Source of the DNA: Rutpela maculata
Taxonomy: Eukaryota; Arthropoda; Insecta; Coleoptera; Cerambycidae
NCBI GenBank assembly: GCA_936432065.2
Contig: OW386285.2
Coordinates: 141,327,235 to 141,391,234, forward strand
Direction of reading: 5' to 3'
Length of the DNA: 64,000 nt
In this document: positions 35,475 through 47,571 of the stretch, piece after piece
Numbering within the stretch: position 1 is the first letter of the stretch
Layout of the letters: each line of letters begins with the position of its first letter
The notes under the pieces: model-generated
Database searches by the model: none
Seen by the model: the letters and a program-made list of their open reading frames with translations, nothing else
What the model was told of the DNA's origin: nothing
Made by a program: the position numbers and the translations under genes

Positions 35475-37285
35475 TAAAGGACCCTGCACAAACCTTATGG
35501 GCTTGAGTTCCCGGTCGATTGGTCTGAATTTTTGATATGTTGTACTTGACACCCTTCTGATCGAAAGTGTTCATAGGTCCAAAGTACGGAAATGAACAGT
35601 TTTCGAGATATCAAGGACGCAAAGTCTCAAAAAATGGGATATTTCCATGAACTTCAAGATGGAAAAAAGTGCTCTGACCTGGAGGTCAGACCATGTTCTC
35701 TTTCTGTTTTTAGGGTAGCTAAATCCAAATCCGGGGTCCGTCAAGCCCCATCACATCAGGGTCAAGGGCATTTGAAAGTCAAATAGAAAATACCGTCAAA
35801 AAATCTGAAAAAATTCATATACATATTTTTGGGGTCGCTGAATCCAAATCCGAGGACCGTTAAACCCCATCCAAAGCCAAAAGAAAAAATAAGTAGATAT
35901 GGAAAGTTGTATTAGTCCAGAATGGAGGAATTAATTAAGTTGATTAATTTTGTGAAACCTGCATATAGTAGATCAGGCCACCGGAGGCCCACTGGATAAA
36001 ATCTTTCATACTAGCTCCATTTTACAGCAAAAGAAGTCAGATGAAATCATCGGATTCAAAATCCAGGACCCGAAGGTCTGATCATCCCCTTGTCCGTGTT
36101 TTTAGACCCCTTTTCGAATTTCATTTATTTTTGTTTATTACTACTATTTTTGACAAGAACTGTCAAAAGCCACCTAAAACACTGTTGAAGGGCAATGAAG
36201 AAAAGGAAGAAAACGGTCAATACCAACACCGCGAAGGCATTTTCGGGTACCCCAGTCAAGAAACGATGCTTCTGCTCTCACAAACGAATTTGTTTATTCG
36301 ATTGCTCTTAACAAGAAGTGAATAATCGCCCCCTGTTTGCATAACTCACCGCAATGTATATAAATGTGCATATTATGAGTTGGCTTAGAACCACCAAGTA
36401 CGCGACGAACAGAAGCGTTTCTAGGCAGTTTTATTAGCTTGTTCACAAGTTTGTTGACCTTGAAGATCAATTTTAAGGTCAGTAATCGAATAACCCAAAT
36501 CATGTAACAGACTTAACATATGATACTCCACCTGAACAGAATTTTCCGCTCATTCTGAAGCCATTAAAAAAAAAAAAGGGAAATTGTCTCCAACCCCCTC
36601 TGAACCATACTACCATGCACCGCGGTTATCAGAGCTACTGTCTGCTGTTTAGTGTCCCCCGGGTCTCGTGATTATTGGCCCTCCGATCTTCTGTGTTAGT
36701 TTATGTGGTTGTGGTGTCGGCTACCTGTCTGCGGTATGAGGTTGTACACTTGTGGAGTTAAGAAAATATCAGATTCGGACTCAGATATCCCAAAAACATG
36801 TATATGAATTTTTTCAGATTTTTGACGGTCTCTTCTGAATTTGACCTTCAAATGCCCTCAACCCTGACGTGATGAGGTATAACGGACCCCGGATTTGGAT
36901 TCAGCGACCCCAAAAATATGTATATGAATTTTTCCTGATTTTTTTACGATATTTTCTCAATTTGACCCTCAAATGCCCTTGACCCTGACGTGATGGGGCT
37001 TAACGAACCCCGAATTTGGATTCAGCGACTCTAAAAACATAAAGAGAACATGGTCTGACCTCCAGGTCAGAGCACTTTTTTCCATCTTAAGGTTCATGGA
37101 AATATCCCATTTTTTGAGACCTTGCGTCCTTGATATCTCGAAAACTTGAACAGTTTCCGGACTTTGGGCCTATGAACACTTTTGATCAGGAGGGTTGTCA
37201 AGTACAACATATCAAAAATTCACACGAATCGACCGGGAACTCAAGCCCATAAGGTTTGTGTGGAGTCCTTTCGGCACAACCCGAT
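35475..37285. mobile_element. Foldback element, arms about 400-500 bp
   Basis: The left arm (about 35475-35880) and right arm (about 36775-37285) are inverted. Shared blocks are CACAAACCTTATGGGCTTGAG, TCGAGATATCAAGGACGC, GTGCTCTGACCTGGAGGTCAG and CCATGTTCTCTTT. The right arm carries a tandem duplication of the inner block with the GGATTTGGATTCAGCGAC motif (about 36890 and 37015). The centre (35880-36775) has only unmatched short open frames. Confidence 0.85.
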
Positions 37286-37477
37286 TTCGTCGCCATTTCA
37301 ATAAAATATCTATTTCCTTGAGGAGACCCGTGTGTGTGTGGATGTAAGCATACATAGACCTTTTTTGTGAATAAGATAACTTCGGTTGAACTAGAATATT
37401 TTATTATATCTTTTTCCTTAGGTGGAATTGCCTCAATAGGAACCTATAACGTTGTCTGTGCTATAATGTAGAGCAGG

Positions 37478-37979
37478 TTACTATAATTGGAGCAATGGAT
37501 CTTTGAACTGACGTCACTAATGCATGAGGCAATTAAAGACTACCGTTTGTATATTGGCGCCTCGCTCCTTACAATGAACTTCCTGGCATGGATAAAAGAA
37601 TGTATATCTTACTCAGTCTACGTACGCTCGTTCTGCGTGATGGATTTGAGAGTAGAAGCGCATCAATCTCGTAATTCAATCGACAGTGGCGCACGCATTG
37701 TTTGTTCTTCCTAACGCAATTAATTCATTATACCTGAATTCGCAAGCTAGAAATCTAGTTTTTTGTTCTAACTGAGAGTACTACTAATGCCAATCTGATT
37801 CTTTATGCCTATGCCTAGTCTAATCCAATTTATCATTATTAATAATATTATAAATTATTATTTTAACAATAAATTTGCTCCGCCTATGGTACGAAATCAT
37901 CACTATCTTTTAACAAATTAATTTACGCAAAATAGGATGATAACGTCAGTTCAAAGATTCATAGCTCCGATTATAGTAA
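37478..37979. mobile_element. MITE of about 500 bp
   Basis: The left end TTACTATAATTGGAGC...ATCTTTGAACTGACGT and the right end ACGTCAGTTCAAAGATTC...GCTCCGATTATAGTAA are inverted over about 40 bp. The enclosed open frame (37487-37714) overlaps the inverted end and is not conserved-looking. Confidence 0.75.
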
Positions 37980-40900
37980 TTGATACATATTGATATTTCC
38001 TTTCCATCTTGATATTTTTGGAGATAATAAAAAACCGTTCAAAGATGATTTTTTTCAAGTCGATATATTTACTAAACTACTAAGTACCGGATTATATACA
38101 GGGTTAGAATAGTTTGTCCCGGCGCTAAACGCTAACTTCAGGATAATGTGTCTATTTTAGTGCAGGTTTAATCTAACCCTAGATTAAAGTTAGCGTTAAT
38201 TTAGCTCGAGCAATATTTATTTTTGAGTTCATTGAAGTCCAGTCTATTTCGTCTGCTTTAGTTATTTTTCTATTTCCTCGTAATATTCTACATGCTGCAG
38301 CAGAAAAATGTCTCAGGTATTGTTTAGTATTTTGTTATTTTCTTTACCTTGTTTTTGTATTTCCAGTTTCCCGTATAGTATTTTTAGGTCTGTATGGACT
38401 TCTATAATCTTTTCTGCTTCAATTTTTTGTATCCGTTTTCTTATCTTCCTGCCCACCAGTATATGACTTATTTCTGATCCAACGTCAAGACAAATTTGTC
38501 TTTTGCTCCATACATTCTTGTCAAGTCAAATATAGGTGTTAGGTATTTCAGCGAGTTTCTATTTTCGTTGAACCATTTATGGAGTAAGATGTAAGATTTT
38601 TCCGATGATGAGTTTATTTTCTTCTGTCTGGTCGTCTTTTATGAGTGTTTTATTTCGTTTTTATGTAGTACATTTTTTAGCCTACTTAGACTTTATCTGG
38701 ATAATTCTCGACTTCCTGCTCATTCAGTCCACTTCCATTGTTAGCAGCTTCGATCTCTGCCATGTACACACATCATTGAGTAGGCGAGACCAGCAGTTCT
38801 GCAGGAGCATCCATCTCCACACTCTTCTAGACACAAGACATTAAGAGGGTTATTATGTACAGCAGCTCTTCAAGAGAAGGTGCCAAGAGGGTAGTGACAG
38901 GCACGAATGTTTAGTCATATTTCTTCCAACCCCAGGCCTCAGGGGAAAGCTGATTTCCCATCCGTTCATGGACCATAAAATATACCACACCAAAATTTTA
39001 ACAAAGGTAGCCTACCTCTAGAAAGTAGCCTACCTAGGTTCTCATTGAATGCCGTGTGCATGCAGTACTTTTGGGTGGAAGTGTCGTCAAATCAAAAGTT
39101 GCAGTGACATATCTGTTGGCAAGAGTGCGAATATATATCCTACTTCGTAGTTCGTTTAAGCCGGAGAAAGTCTCACTACTAAGCTTCAGAACAAACTGTT
39201 CTCCTACTAAGATAATATCTGCTTTAGCCTCAGCATCCATTAAAAAAAAGCATAGTCTCGCACGTTTGCGCCCCATTCATCACATCTTTGATTAGCTTAA
39301 GTTAGTAGTCTTTCTAAAAGAAATCGTTTCAGCCTGATAGACCACACGTCTATATTTCCTTTCCTTTTTTGTTCTCTTCCCTACAGAACTTCTTAACCGC
39401 AAACCAAGCAATCATTTTTAATGTTAAATGTTTCATTGCAGGATCATCATGTAGACGGAGTAACATCAAAACTAGTGGCAACCTGTTTTTGTTTAAAATA
39501 TTTTAAGTAAATGTTTGGATGAGCGTATGCCCTTCTGAAAGCTAAACTAACAATGATAATTACTTTATTATTATTTGGTCTTAAAAAATATCTGTATCCC
39601 ATGGTACCCCATCACTAATCGCAGTGATTTTAGTTCTTCCATCACTGTTGCTGTCGTACATTTCCTAATCACGGTGATTTAATAACCGGCAGTGAAATAT
39701 CGCCCATCACTAGCCTGTGCAGCACGGACCTGCAGCCTTTCCTGCAGTGGAGTTTTGTTCATCGGCGATGATTAAATTAAGTGATAAATCTTACTTTCAA
39801 TGCGAAATGTCTTCTCCAAAACAACCCGGGCCTTTGAAAAAAACATGTATCGATGTAAAGGGTAAAACATTGTATAGCCGGGCTCGCTAAAAGGTGAAAA
39901 GATATTGGTAGGCATGTAGACAAGGTAGAAATGAATTATATGGCAAAAGAACATCTATTTGATGAAGTTAGTGATGCTAATTTACAATTTACAGTTACAG
40001 ATTCGTTTGATGAAGAAAGCTAAGAAGAATACGGTCATGAAGAAGAAGAAGAAAGCGAAGATATTCTGCATGCAATAGAGCCTCGGGAAGAATCATATTC
40101 AAATTGAACTGTGTCAAAATGTATGTTTACATACAATAAAAAATTGTGCAACTCTTTTACCATTTGTTACACAGCTCTTTAATGGCGGAACTTTTATTGC
40201 AATTACACATCCTCATACCCCAGATTACGCTATGCCACAGGTAAAAGTATTCGCGCATCGTTATTCATCTCAATCTCAAGCATAAGGATTTTAGTATGTT
40301 GTTTAGGACACTAATTAAAACCTATCTACCAAATCACAGACGGTTTTTTCTAGGTTTCGGTGAAATTTTGTCTAAAATGCCTGTGCTATCAGTAAAAGTG
40401 AATTGTGCTTTTGAGCAAAATGTTATTCGCTGTCGGCCATGCCCGACTGCAACTTCTGCTTGTTCTAAATGCTATTTGAAAATTATTATCGATAACATGA
40501 GTATAAACATAAACCCGACATCGCATCGCGTGATAATTGAATATTTTGTGTTAAAATGCTTTTAAAACATTTCTATTTAATGAAGCAAGGTCCCCTTTTA
40601 TGGATGAAAATTTCAAGGTTGTGTAAATGGATTGTAAAATCTACATCATAGGAATTCAATTGTGACTGACAATGGGCCAGCCAGCATTGTGAAGTTTGTT
40701 GGTAATATGTATTTCAATACACCGTATATATTTAGAATAAGTTCCATTTCTCAACCAACACAACCGACTGGTGATTGTTTGGTGATGGAGAGATTCTTGT
40801 TCGGTTGCCGGAAATCGGGTACATTTACAGGACATGTTATGATTATTATGATAACACTCATATTAAAATTAACGCACGCACACTGTTATTAATGTGCGTA

Positions 40901-41069
40901 ACAACTCACTCTCTTATTTAAAGTACAAAAACGGTATTTGGGAATATGTTTGAGTTACAAAATTTTAATAAATAATTATGAATGATAAATCAGCAACGAA
41001 ACAAATAATCAATTAATCTTTATTTGCCAATCTAGGTGAGGCTACTATTGAGGCAAAGGTAAGGTGTAT
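37980..41069. other. No gene firmly recognised; possible decayed coding stretch
   Basis: About 38220-38760 on minus gives broken but protein-like segments (AEIEAANNGSGLNEQEVENY, DDQTEENKLIIGKILHLTP, RKIRKRIQKIEAEKIIEVHT) that suggest an old decayed ORF I cannot name. About 39930-40110 on plus encodes an acidic stretch (MAKEHLFDEVSDANLQF, then EEEEESED) cut by stops. No splice structure or domain supports a gene. Confidence 0.3.
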
Positions 41070-42330
41070 TATCTCCTCTGCTATTATAATAGGCAACTCT
41101 TGTTGATGAACTCCTACGGAAAATATCTGCGGAAGACTTTTACTTAATAGAATATGCTGACGATCTAGTGATTGCAGTCAAGGGGCGATTGGCAAACCCA
41201 ATATCAGGGCGATCAGAGAGAGCATTAAATATAGGCGTCAGGGGATGCAGCGAGAAAGGACTCTTTAAATCCTCATGAAACCACAGTCGTCACTTTTCCA
41301 CGAATAAGAGCCTTGGGAGACTTATAGCCCCTAACGGAGTGAAATTTTCATTTGCCAGCGAGGTAAAATACTTAAGGAAAATTTTTAACCACAAACTGAC
41401 ATGGAATGTCCACATCAAAATATCACACAGAAAAAATAATTGCCCTGGGAAGGTGTAGGCAGATGTGTGGGAAAAATTGGAAGGTATGATAACTTGCGAC
41501 TTAGTAGTATGATGGACTAAGACACTATAGTTGGAAATGAGACTATTAAATGACATACAAACGCTTGCTTGCCTGTGTGTCACTTGGATCATAAAACCTT
41601 TTCTGCAGCTGAATTGAAAGTCCTCTTACACCTATCGCCACTACACATTATAATCAAGGAGAAACTCATTCAGTGGTGCACAGGCTAATACAAGACAACA
41701 CCAACAGGCAAAAGCATGGAACAGAGCACTAGATGTTATACTTAGAGCTAAAGTCAGATCCAATTATAGGAATTTCCACGGGTACTATACTTCCAAAGTA
41801 TCCAAACTTCAACAAAAATGATCAAATCAATATACCATACAGAAAGAACGAGAGAACGATCCGCCAACAAATAGTCTGGTATACGGACGATTTTAGGACA
41901 AAACAGGGAGCCGGAGCTGAAATTTATAGGATAAGGTAAGTAACAAAAATCCCGATCCACAGTATTTCAGCCACACAGTGGTCTACAAAGGAAATAATAA
42001 GGCAAAAAACTGTCAAGCCGATTGTTGTTTTTTCCGATAACTAAGCAGCCCTAAAAGCAATCGATTCCATGTAAGTCGTATGGGACTACTTAAATGCCCT
42101 TATGGATCTTGTGTCAGACTAAAGTGCCCGTAGTATAAAAATCAGGACACAAGAAATACAGGGAAAATGAAAAGGCTGATGAAATGGCCAGGGAAGGCAC
42201 TCTAAGAAGAACTAAGACTAAGAACTCTAAACTTTTAGTAGTGTGACTATGCCATGCATATGAGCATCCATTAATAAATGGCTGCAAAATAAATCTCTGA
42301 ATAGGGAATTTGCCCATTTTTTTTTAAATT
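41070..42330 (+). pseudogene. LINE remnant: RT C-terminal part plus RNase H
   Basis: Across frames the plus strand encodes LLRKISAEDFYLIEYADDLVIAV (RT motif C, about 41120-41175), LIAPNGVKFSFASEVKYL and LTWNVHIK (post-palm), ACLCVTWI, then LKSDPIIGISTGTILPKYPNF, VWYTDDFRTKQGAGAEIY (RNase H start, about 41875), PIVVFSDN-AALKAIDSM and VWDYLNALMDLVSD. There are many stops and frameshifts. RNase H after RT places it in an RNase H-bearing clade (R1/LOA/I-type), unlike the jockey-like element at 49407-55131. The 5' two-thirds is absent. Confidence 0.8.
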
Positions 42331-43739
42331 TCATTTAAGTGTGTCTTTATGTATAAAAATACGCTACACCGAATATCAGCACTTAAGAGGGAGCAAAGCG
42401 ATCAAATCAGAGGGGAGCAGGCGGCAATGAGCCAATGTGAAGAGACATAATCGTAATAAACAAATTTTAGCTAAAAACTTTCTTCAATAGAAGTGTAGTA
42501 TTCATTTACTTACAAAAATATCTTTTTTTCAGTTTAATAACGTCAGCCGTTTGGCAAAAAACTGCTTTTTCCCTGACAAGATTTTTAGTACAGTGCTTTT
42601 TAATAGATGGTGCCACCTACAGTACTAGAATAAGGCATCATTTTTAATGTTTATATACGCATATTTAGCTTTAGCAAATATTTAAAAATTCACGTAAATA
42701 ATTTTTCAATATTGTTGATTAATAAAAATAGACTGCTAATTACAGGTTAGATTTCCAACCAACAAAAAGAGTCCTATTTTATTAGGATAAAGTATTTAGA
42801 ACTTCATAAATATTACACTGAACTAGATTTTAGTTGAAAATACGGCAACCAGACAGAAATAATAGCTGCGTAATGCTCTTAAATCTTAAGAAACACATAT
42901 TTTTGAGGTTAGCTGTGACGTCACGTGAAGATGTCCTATAATAGCCACACTGCCTAGCCTTCGCTCCACTTCAGCTTTACCTTTACCGATGAAACTTTGT
43001 GATTGGCGTTCTCTTCTTAAGTCGCCGTACTTACTTTGCAATAAAATTAAAGTTGAAATCCTCGCGAAAAGCGTTGTGACGTCAATCCGTGAACACTCGT
43101 CTAGCGACTCCAATACTATTTTGATTTTGAGACTTCCGCATGCGTATTTGGTGTTTATTAATTACTGCTATGATATTGAGAAAAATGTATCATAAAGGAG
43201 GAACTGTTTGTGTTTTTCGTGGATGAATGTCTAAAACGGCGAGCGGCAGGCAGGCGTTTGATTTGCATTGTGTTGTGTATTCACGTGTACTAATCGGCGT
43301 ATTTTGTAGATTTTATTTAGTTTATGATTCTCTTTTGCGTTGTGAAATGGAAAATGCTTATTATAAACTCTGTATAGTATCACTATTTATTAATACAATT
43401 GTTAACATTTTTATTCGGGTACCTGAAGATAAAAATGGCCGATAAAAATGGCTAAAAGCATTAAGAAAAGATATAGGGGATATTTCTGAAACGAACAACA
43501 CCATTCTTTTAAGTCTCTAGTTAAAAGATTCGACTTTTACTTGATGAAAATTGATGTCAACACTATAGTTTAACAAGTAAAACACTGAAATGTTTTTAAT
43601 ATTTTCACTGATATATTCAGTCAACATGATAATTGTTTCGCTAAACATTAGCGTCATCAGATTTGAGTACAAGACTACTTATAATTAAAACTAGTGGACC
43701 TTAAATTCCTAAAAGTTCATGACCTGAGAAATAATTTAT
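42331..43739. other. No gene recognised
   Basis: About 42900-43130 is less AT-rich, with GACGTCA-type sites at both ends (about 42915 and 43078). This could be promoter-like, but no transcript structure can be shown. Confidence 0.35.
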
Positions 43740-44460
43740 TCTATAGCTTAACCTGAATTAATAATCTTTTGCTGGAAATAGAATTAAAATAAATTTACAA
43801 GAGGTGAATTATTTACGTCTGTTTGATCATTAAGTAAGATATTAAATTTTTTGTATTTATTAATTTCTAAGCCCTCAAGCAACGTGAGTTTTAGTCCTTT
43901 ACTAGCTGTGTGAAAGATATCACAACTATCGTTGAATGAGTGATTTTCTCTAACAGTAAATGGTTAGCAAATGTCGATGTATTCTTATTTTTCACAAAAC
44001 CACTTGTATGTTCTTCTATACGTATTTTAAATTTTCTACCTATTTGACCAACATATAGCTCTAGGGCAAGTTCCGCAAGTAAGTTTATATACTTCCGACA
44101 AATCTTATTTTTTGTTTCTATCTTTAATGTTTTTAATATATGTACTTAAGGTATTATTAGTCTTATAAACTATATTCAAACCCTGCTTCTTTAAAAACAA
44201 CGTAATTTTGTCAGTTGGTTTTCCAATATAAGTTAAACACCTAAATTTTGAATTATTATCATTCCGAACCGGAAATATAATTTTAATACCAAATTTATGT
44301 TGTTTTTTGTGCAATATGTTATCTCCTAAAGAGACATGGTAACCATTGTTCGTGGCGATTTGTTTAATTATGTTTAATTCTTTGTTAAAGTCATCAACTG
44401 ATAATGGAACCTGTGAAAAATTGTAAGAAGTATGTTTTTTTATTGTACATTTAAAATCGT
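43740..44460 (-). pseudogene. Penelope-like retroelement remnant (RT end plus GIY-YIG-like region)
   Basis: Minus-strand pieces are a start region VDDFNKELNIIKQIATNNGYH, then FRCLTYIGKPTDKITLFLKKQ, NIVYKTNNTLSTYI (44314-44105) and DLSEVYKLTCGTCP. After a frameshift they continue ELYVGQIGRKFKIRIEEH with an H-SFNDS-like distal block. The order 'pG-KPTdkI, aykTNNTl, vYKLtCgtC, yvGQtGR.f..R..EH' is that of Penelope-like elements, where a GIY-YIG nuclease follows the RT. The frames are broken and both ends are missing. Confidence 0.8.
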
Positions 44461-45600
44461 ATTGTGTATATTTTGCCTAAATATATTGTGTATATTTTGC
44501 GTTTTCAGGGATTAATAGTGTCAAATGTATTTGAATTTATCTCTGGAGAATTTATTAGTACAATTCCAGAACATGATTTGAAGAGGAATGCTGCAAATTT
44601 GGCATTGAAACACTAACTAGTGTCAAGGAAAAGCTCAAATCTCTGACAGGGTAATTATGCTGACTTGTCGCTTTTGAATACTCCCAATCTGATCCACGTA
44701 CTTTTGTTTATTGGGAAGATATCCAAATATGAAAGTAGACTACAGGATTTTTCTGACCATTTCCGTAACCTCGGGTACGTCCGAGAAATTATTTAGTAGT
44801 TAAAGGTTATTTTAAAATTTCGAAACTATTGTCGAAAATGTTACTTCATGCTTATTCGGTAGAATAAAATTACTTTGAAAACTGGAATAATTTTCTATAC
44901 AACTTCTATAGATCTTCAGCGCTGTTCAACGAAAGTTATTCAAACTTCAGCAAGTGGTTTAAAATAATAAAAATAATAAACACACCATTTTTTAAAAAAT
45001 TTTCAGCACCTCCATTTCTGAGATATGACCGATTAAAATGAGGGTCAGCTACATCGCCAACCCAAGATTTAATGCAGCGCGTACAACCCTTAAACCTATT
45101 ACACTTCTCTGACCACCAAACTGTTACAAACAACGATTTTCTTGGTTTTCAAAATTTAGTTCAGAACTTAAGCTACATTTCATTCGCTTATACTAATACT
45201 TCATCTTCAATAATAACAATGTTTCCTCGATACAGACTTTTTTAATGCCGCTACTGAAAAATCCATGTGATCTCGGATGAAAACATTTTCTTTGTATCAG
45301 ATATTTTATCTTTGATAAAATTTTATATATGGCAATCGATACATCATTTAAAAATTTGGTTTTCATGTCAATTGCATCGAAACCGGAAGTCGGACATTTT
45401 TCTTCACACCATATAATTGGAAATTTCATCCCATATTACTACACCAAAGGACACTGCACGTTTTATAGGTAAATTGGTGGCCTGTCAAATTTGATAAATT
45501 TGTGATATGTTATAGTTCAACTAATTTTGAACAATAAGTTCCTGTGGTAAAAATTATGATAGTGTTATGCTACGGTAGTAAAGACTGGACCTACCCATGG
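44461..45600. other. No gene recognised
   Basis: Two short minus-strand open frames (45133-44936, 45429-45193) have no identifiable domain. Confidence 0.4.
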
Positions 45601-47571
45601 ACACTCTATCAACGATTTCTCAAAACATACGACAGGTATTGAAATGATAACTGCTGGAAATAACCAGAGTATTTACCATTATTTAAACTTAGACTGATGT
45701 GCCTGAACTTCCGGTTTTACCGAAAGTGGCGTTAAATCACGTTTTTCGAATGCCCAAAACCTGTTTACTTCGATTTAATGCATCATATATATAAGTAGTT
45801 TTATTAAAATTCACTATCTTAGTAAATAAGTAAGTACGTGCATTATTGGTAGAATACTGATACTGGCTTGATACCGGGCGTATCATAATCTTGGCACAAA
45901 AAAAGTTTATTTTATTTTTCAAGATATAAAATTGCAGTTGTGTCTAGTTAACGAAAACTAATTATTTGTGATACCTTTAAGTAGAATAGGCAGCTTTGTT
46001 TATTTGTGATACATTAAACTTTTAAACCTTATTCATACAGAAAATAAATCCTACGTACGGCATGTTAGGTTTTATAATGAGAATGACTTACTTTGAAACT
46101 TAGAAAAGCAATCGGAATGCATATACAGGTAGCGGCAGGCAAATACGTACAGCGGGCCGGATTTTAGCATGAGATACCCGTCTCGATCGAACCCCCGCCA
46201 TTTAAATACCTTTGTATCGTAGAGTAGAAGTGGAAAGGCTGCGATTTAGACATGGAAGATGGATATTATTACAGGAGAATCATTTGCCTGATTTTCACGT
46301 GCTAGATTTAGATTATTTAAGAGATTTGATATTTGGCAGATTCCAAATTAAAATGGCTCCATCATACGTTCAAGGCAACCAAGAAAAAGAAGGGGACAAT
46401 GCTTTCGAATATGATGAAAGTATGAATGAGCCGGGATTTTTGATAATTCGTGTTAGGTCTAGGCATCGCAATGCGGTTAAGTATCAATTATTGTGGGTGC
46501 ATTATAATTACGACCAACAAATGGGACAAACAGTAGAAGTTGTTGTACGTCAAGAACCAATTGTATCCTATTATTGTACTTACAAAACTGGAAGTCGAGC
46601 AGTGGGAACTTGTTGCCACGTAGCAAGTGTGATTCGGTGTTTGGGATATGCATGACACGAAGCACATGTAGAATACCCATCCATGAATATCTTGGAAGGT
46701 TCTGGAGACCGTGACGCAATGGACGTTGTCGAAGTTTAGTGACTAGACTAGACCCAAATTAGTTACTTATAGTTATACGAAACTTATATTCTTAATCGAG
46801 TTTTTGTCCTTCTGAAGCCCTATAAAGTTTTTGTTGTTTGATTTCTATTAATGAATGATTAAAATACGTGAATATTTAAGAAAAATACAGATAATAAGCT
46901 ATACAATTTTTGCTAAAAATAATAAAGTTTAGTCTATTATAAATAAACAAAACTGCCTATTCTTCTTAAAGGTCTCACAAATAATTAGTTTTCGTTGACT
47001 AGACACAACTGTAATTAAAAAAATAAAATAAACTTTGTTTCGTACTAAGATTATGATGTAACCGGTATCAAGCTAGCATCAGTGTCCTATCAATACACTT
47101 ACTTATTTTCTAAGATAGTGAATTTTAATAAAGCTACTTTTATATATCATACATTAAATCAAAGTAAACGGGTTTTGTGCATTCGAAAAACGTGATTTAA
47201 CCTCACTTTCGGCAAAACCGGAAGTTCAGGCACATCAATCTAAGATCAAATAATGGTAAATAGTCTGGTTATTAATTTCCAGCAGTTATCAATACCTGTA
47301 GTACTGCAATTTTATATCTTGAAAAATAAAATGAACTTTGTTTTGTACTAAGATTATGATGTACCCGGTATCAAGCTAGCATCAGTGTCCTATCAATCAA
47401 TGCACGTACTTACTTATTTTCTAAGATAGTGAATTTTAATAAAGCTACGTTTATATATGATGCATTAAATCGAAGTAAACGGGTTTTGTGCATTCGAAAA
47501 ACGTGATTTAACGTCACTTTCGGCAAAACCGGAAGTTCAGGCATAACAATGCGAAATCGTTGATACAGTGT
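45601..47571. mobile_element. TIR element with duplicated right arm carrying a SWIM-protein remnant
   Basis: The outer ends are ACACTCTATCAACGATTT (45601) and AAATCGTTGATACAGTGT (47571). The left arm (45601 to about 46000) mirrors about 46945-47300 through blocks CGGTTTTACCGAAAGTG, CACGTTTTTCGAATGC, ACTATCTTAG and TTAGTTTTCGTT. The inner part of the right arm is repeated again at about 47304-47550. The coding remnant at 46212-46739 lies between the arms. No convincing target duplication was seen. Confidence 0.8.
46212..46739 (+). pseudogene. SWIM-type zinc-finger protein fragment of a multicopy family
   Basis: The open stretch has no ATG at its left edge (it opens with TTG) and so is a 5'-truncated piece. 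Segments are LDYLRDLIFGRFQIKMAPSY, FLIIRVRSRHRNAVKYQLLW and then a SWIM-like finger YYCTYKTGSRAVGTCCHVAS. In SWIM fingers the pattern is CxC...CxH; here the second Cys is Tyr (CTY), so a metal ligand is lost. A TGA at 46653-46655 interrupts it, and the same frame then continues HEAHVEYPSMNIL to a TAG at 46737-46739. I recognise the family as repetitive in aphids and other arthropods, usually annotated only as SWIM-domain protein. In MULE-type transposases SWIM fingers bind DNA. Its position between TIRs favours a transposon origin. Confidence 0.7.

Noticed and set aside
39930..40565. Acidic stretch plus Cys-rich segment reminiscent of a piggyBac-like transposase
   Set aside because: Cysteine spacing does not match the piggyBac zinc-binding tail, no DDD core was found, and the stops are dense.
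42886..43113. Possible first exon of the Ly6-like gene on minus, with a GTAAGT donor in phase 1
   Set aside because: No in-frame ATG, no convincing signal peptide, and donors of this quality occur by chance.
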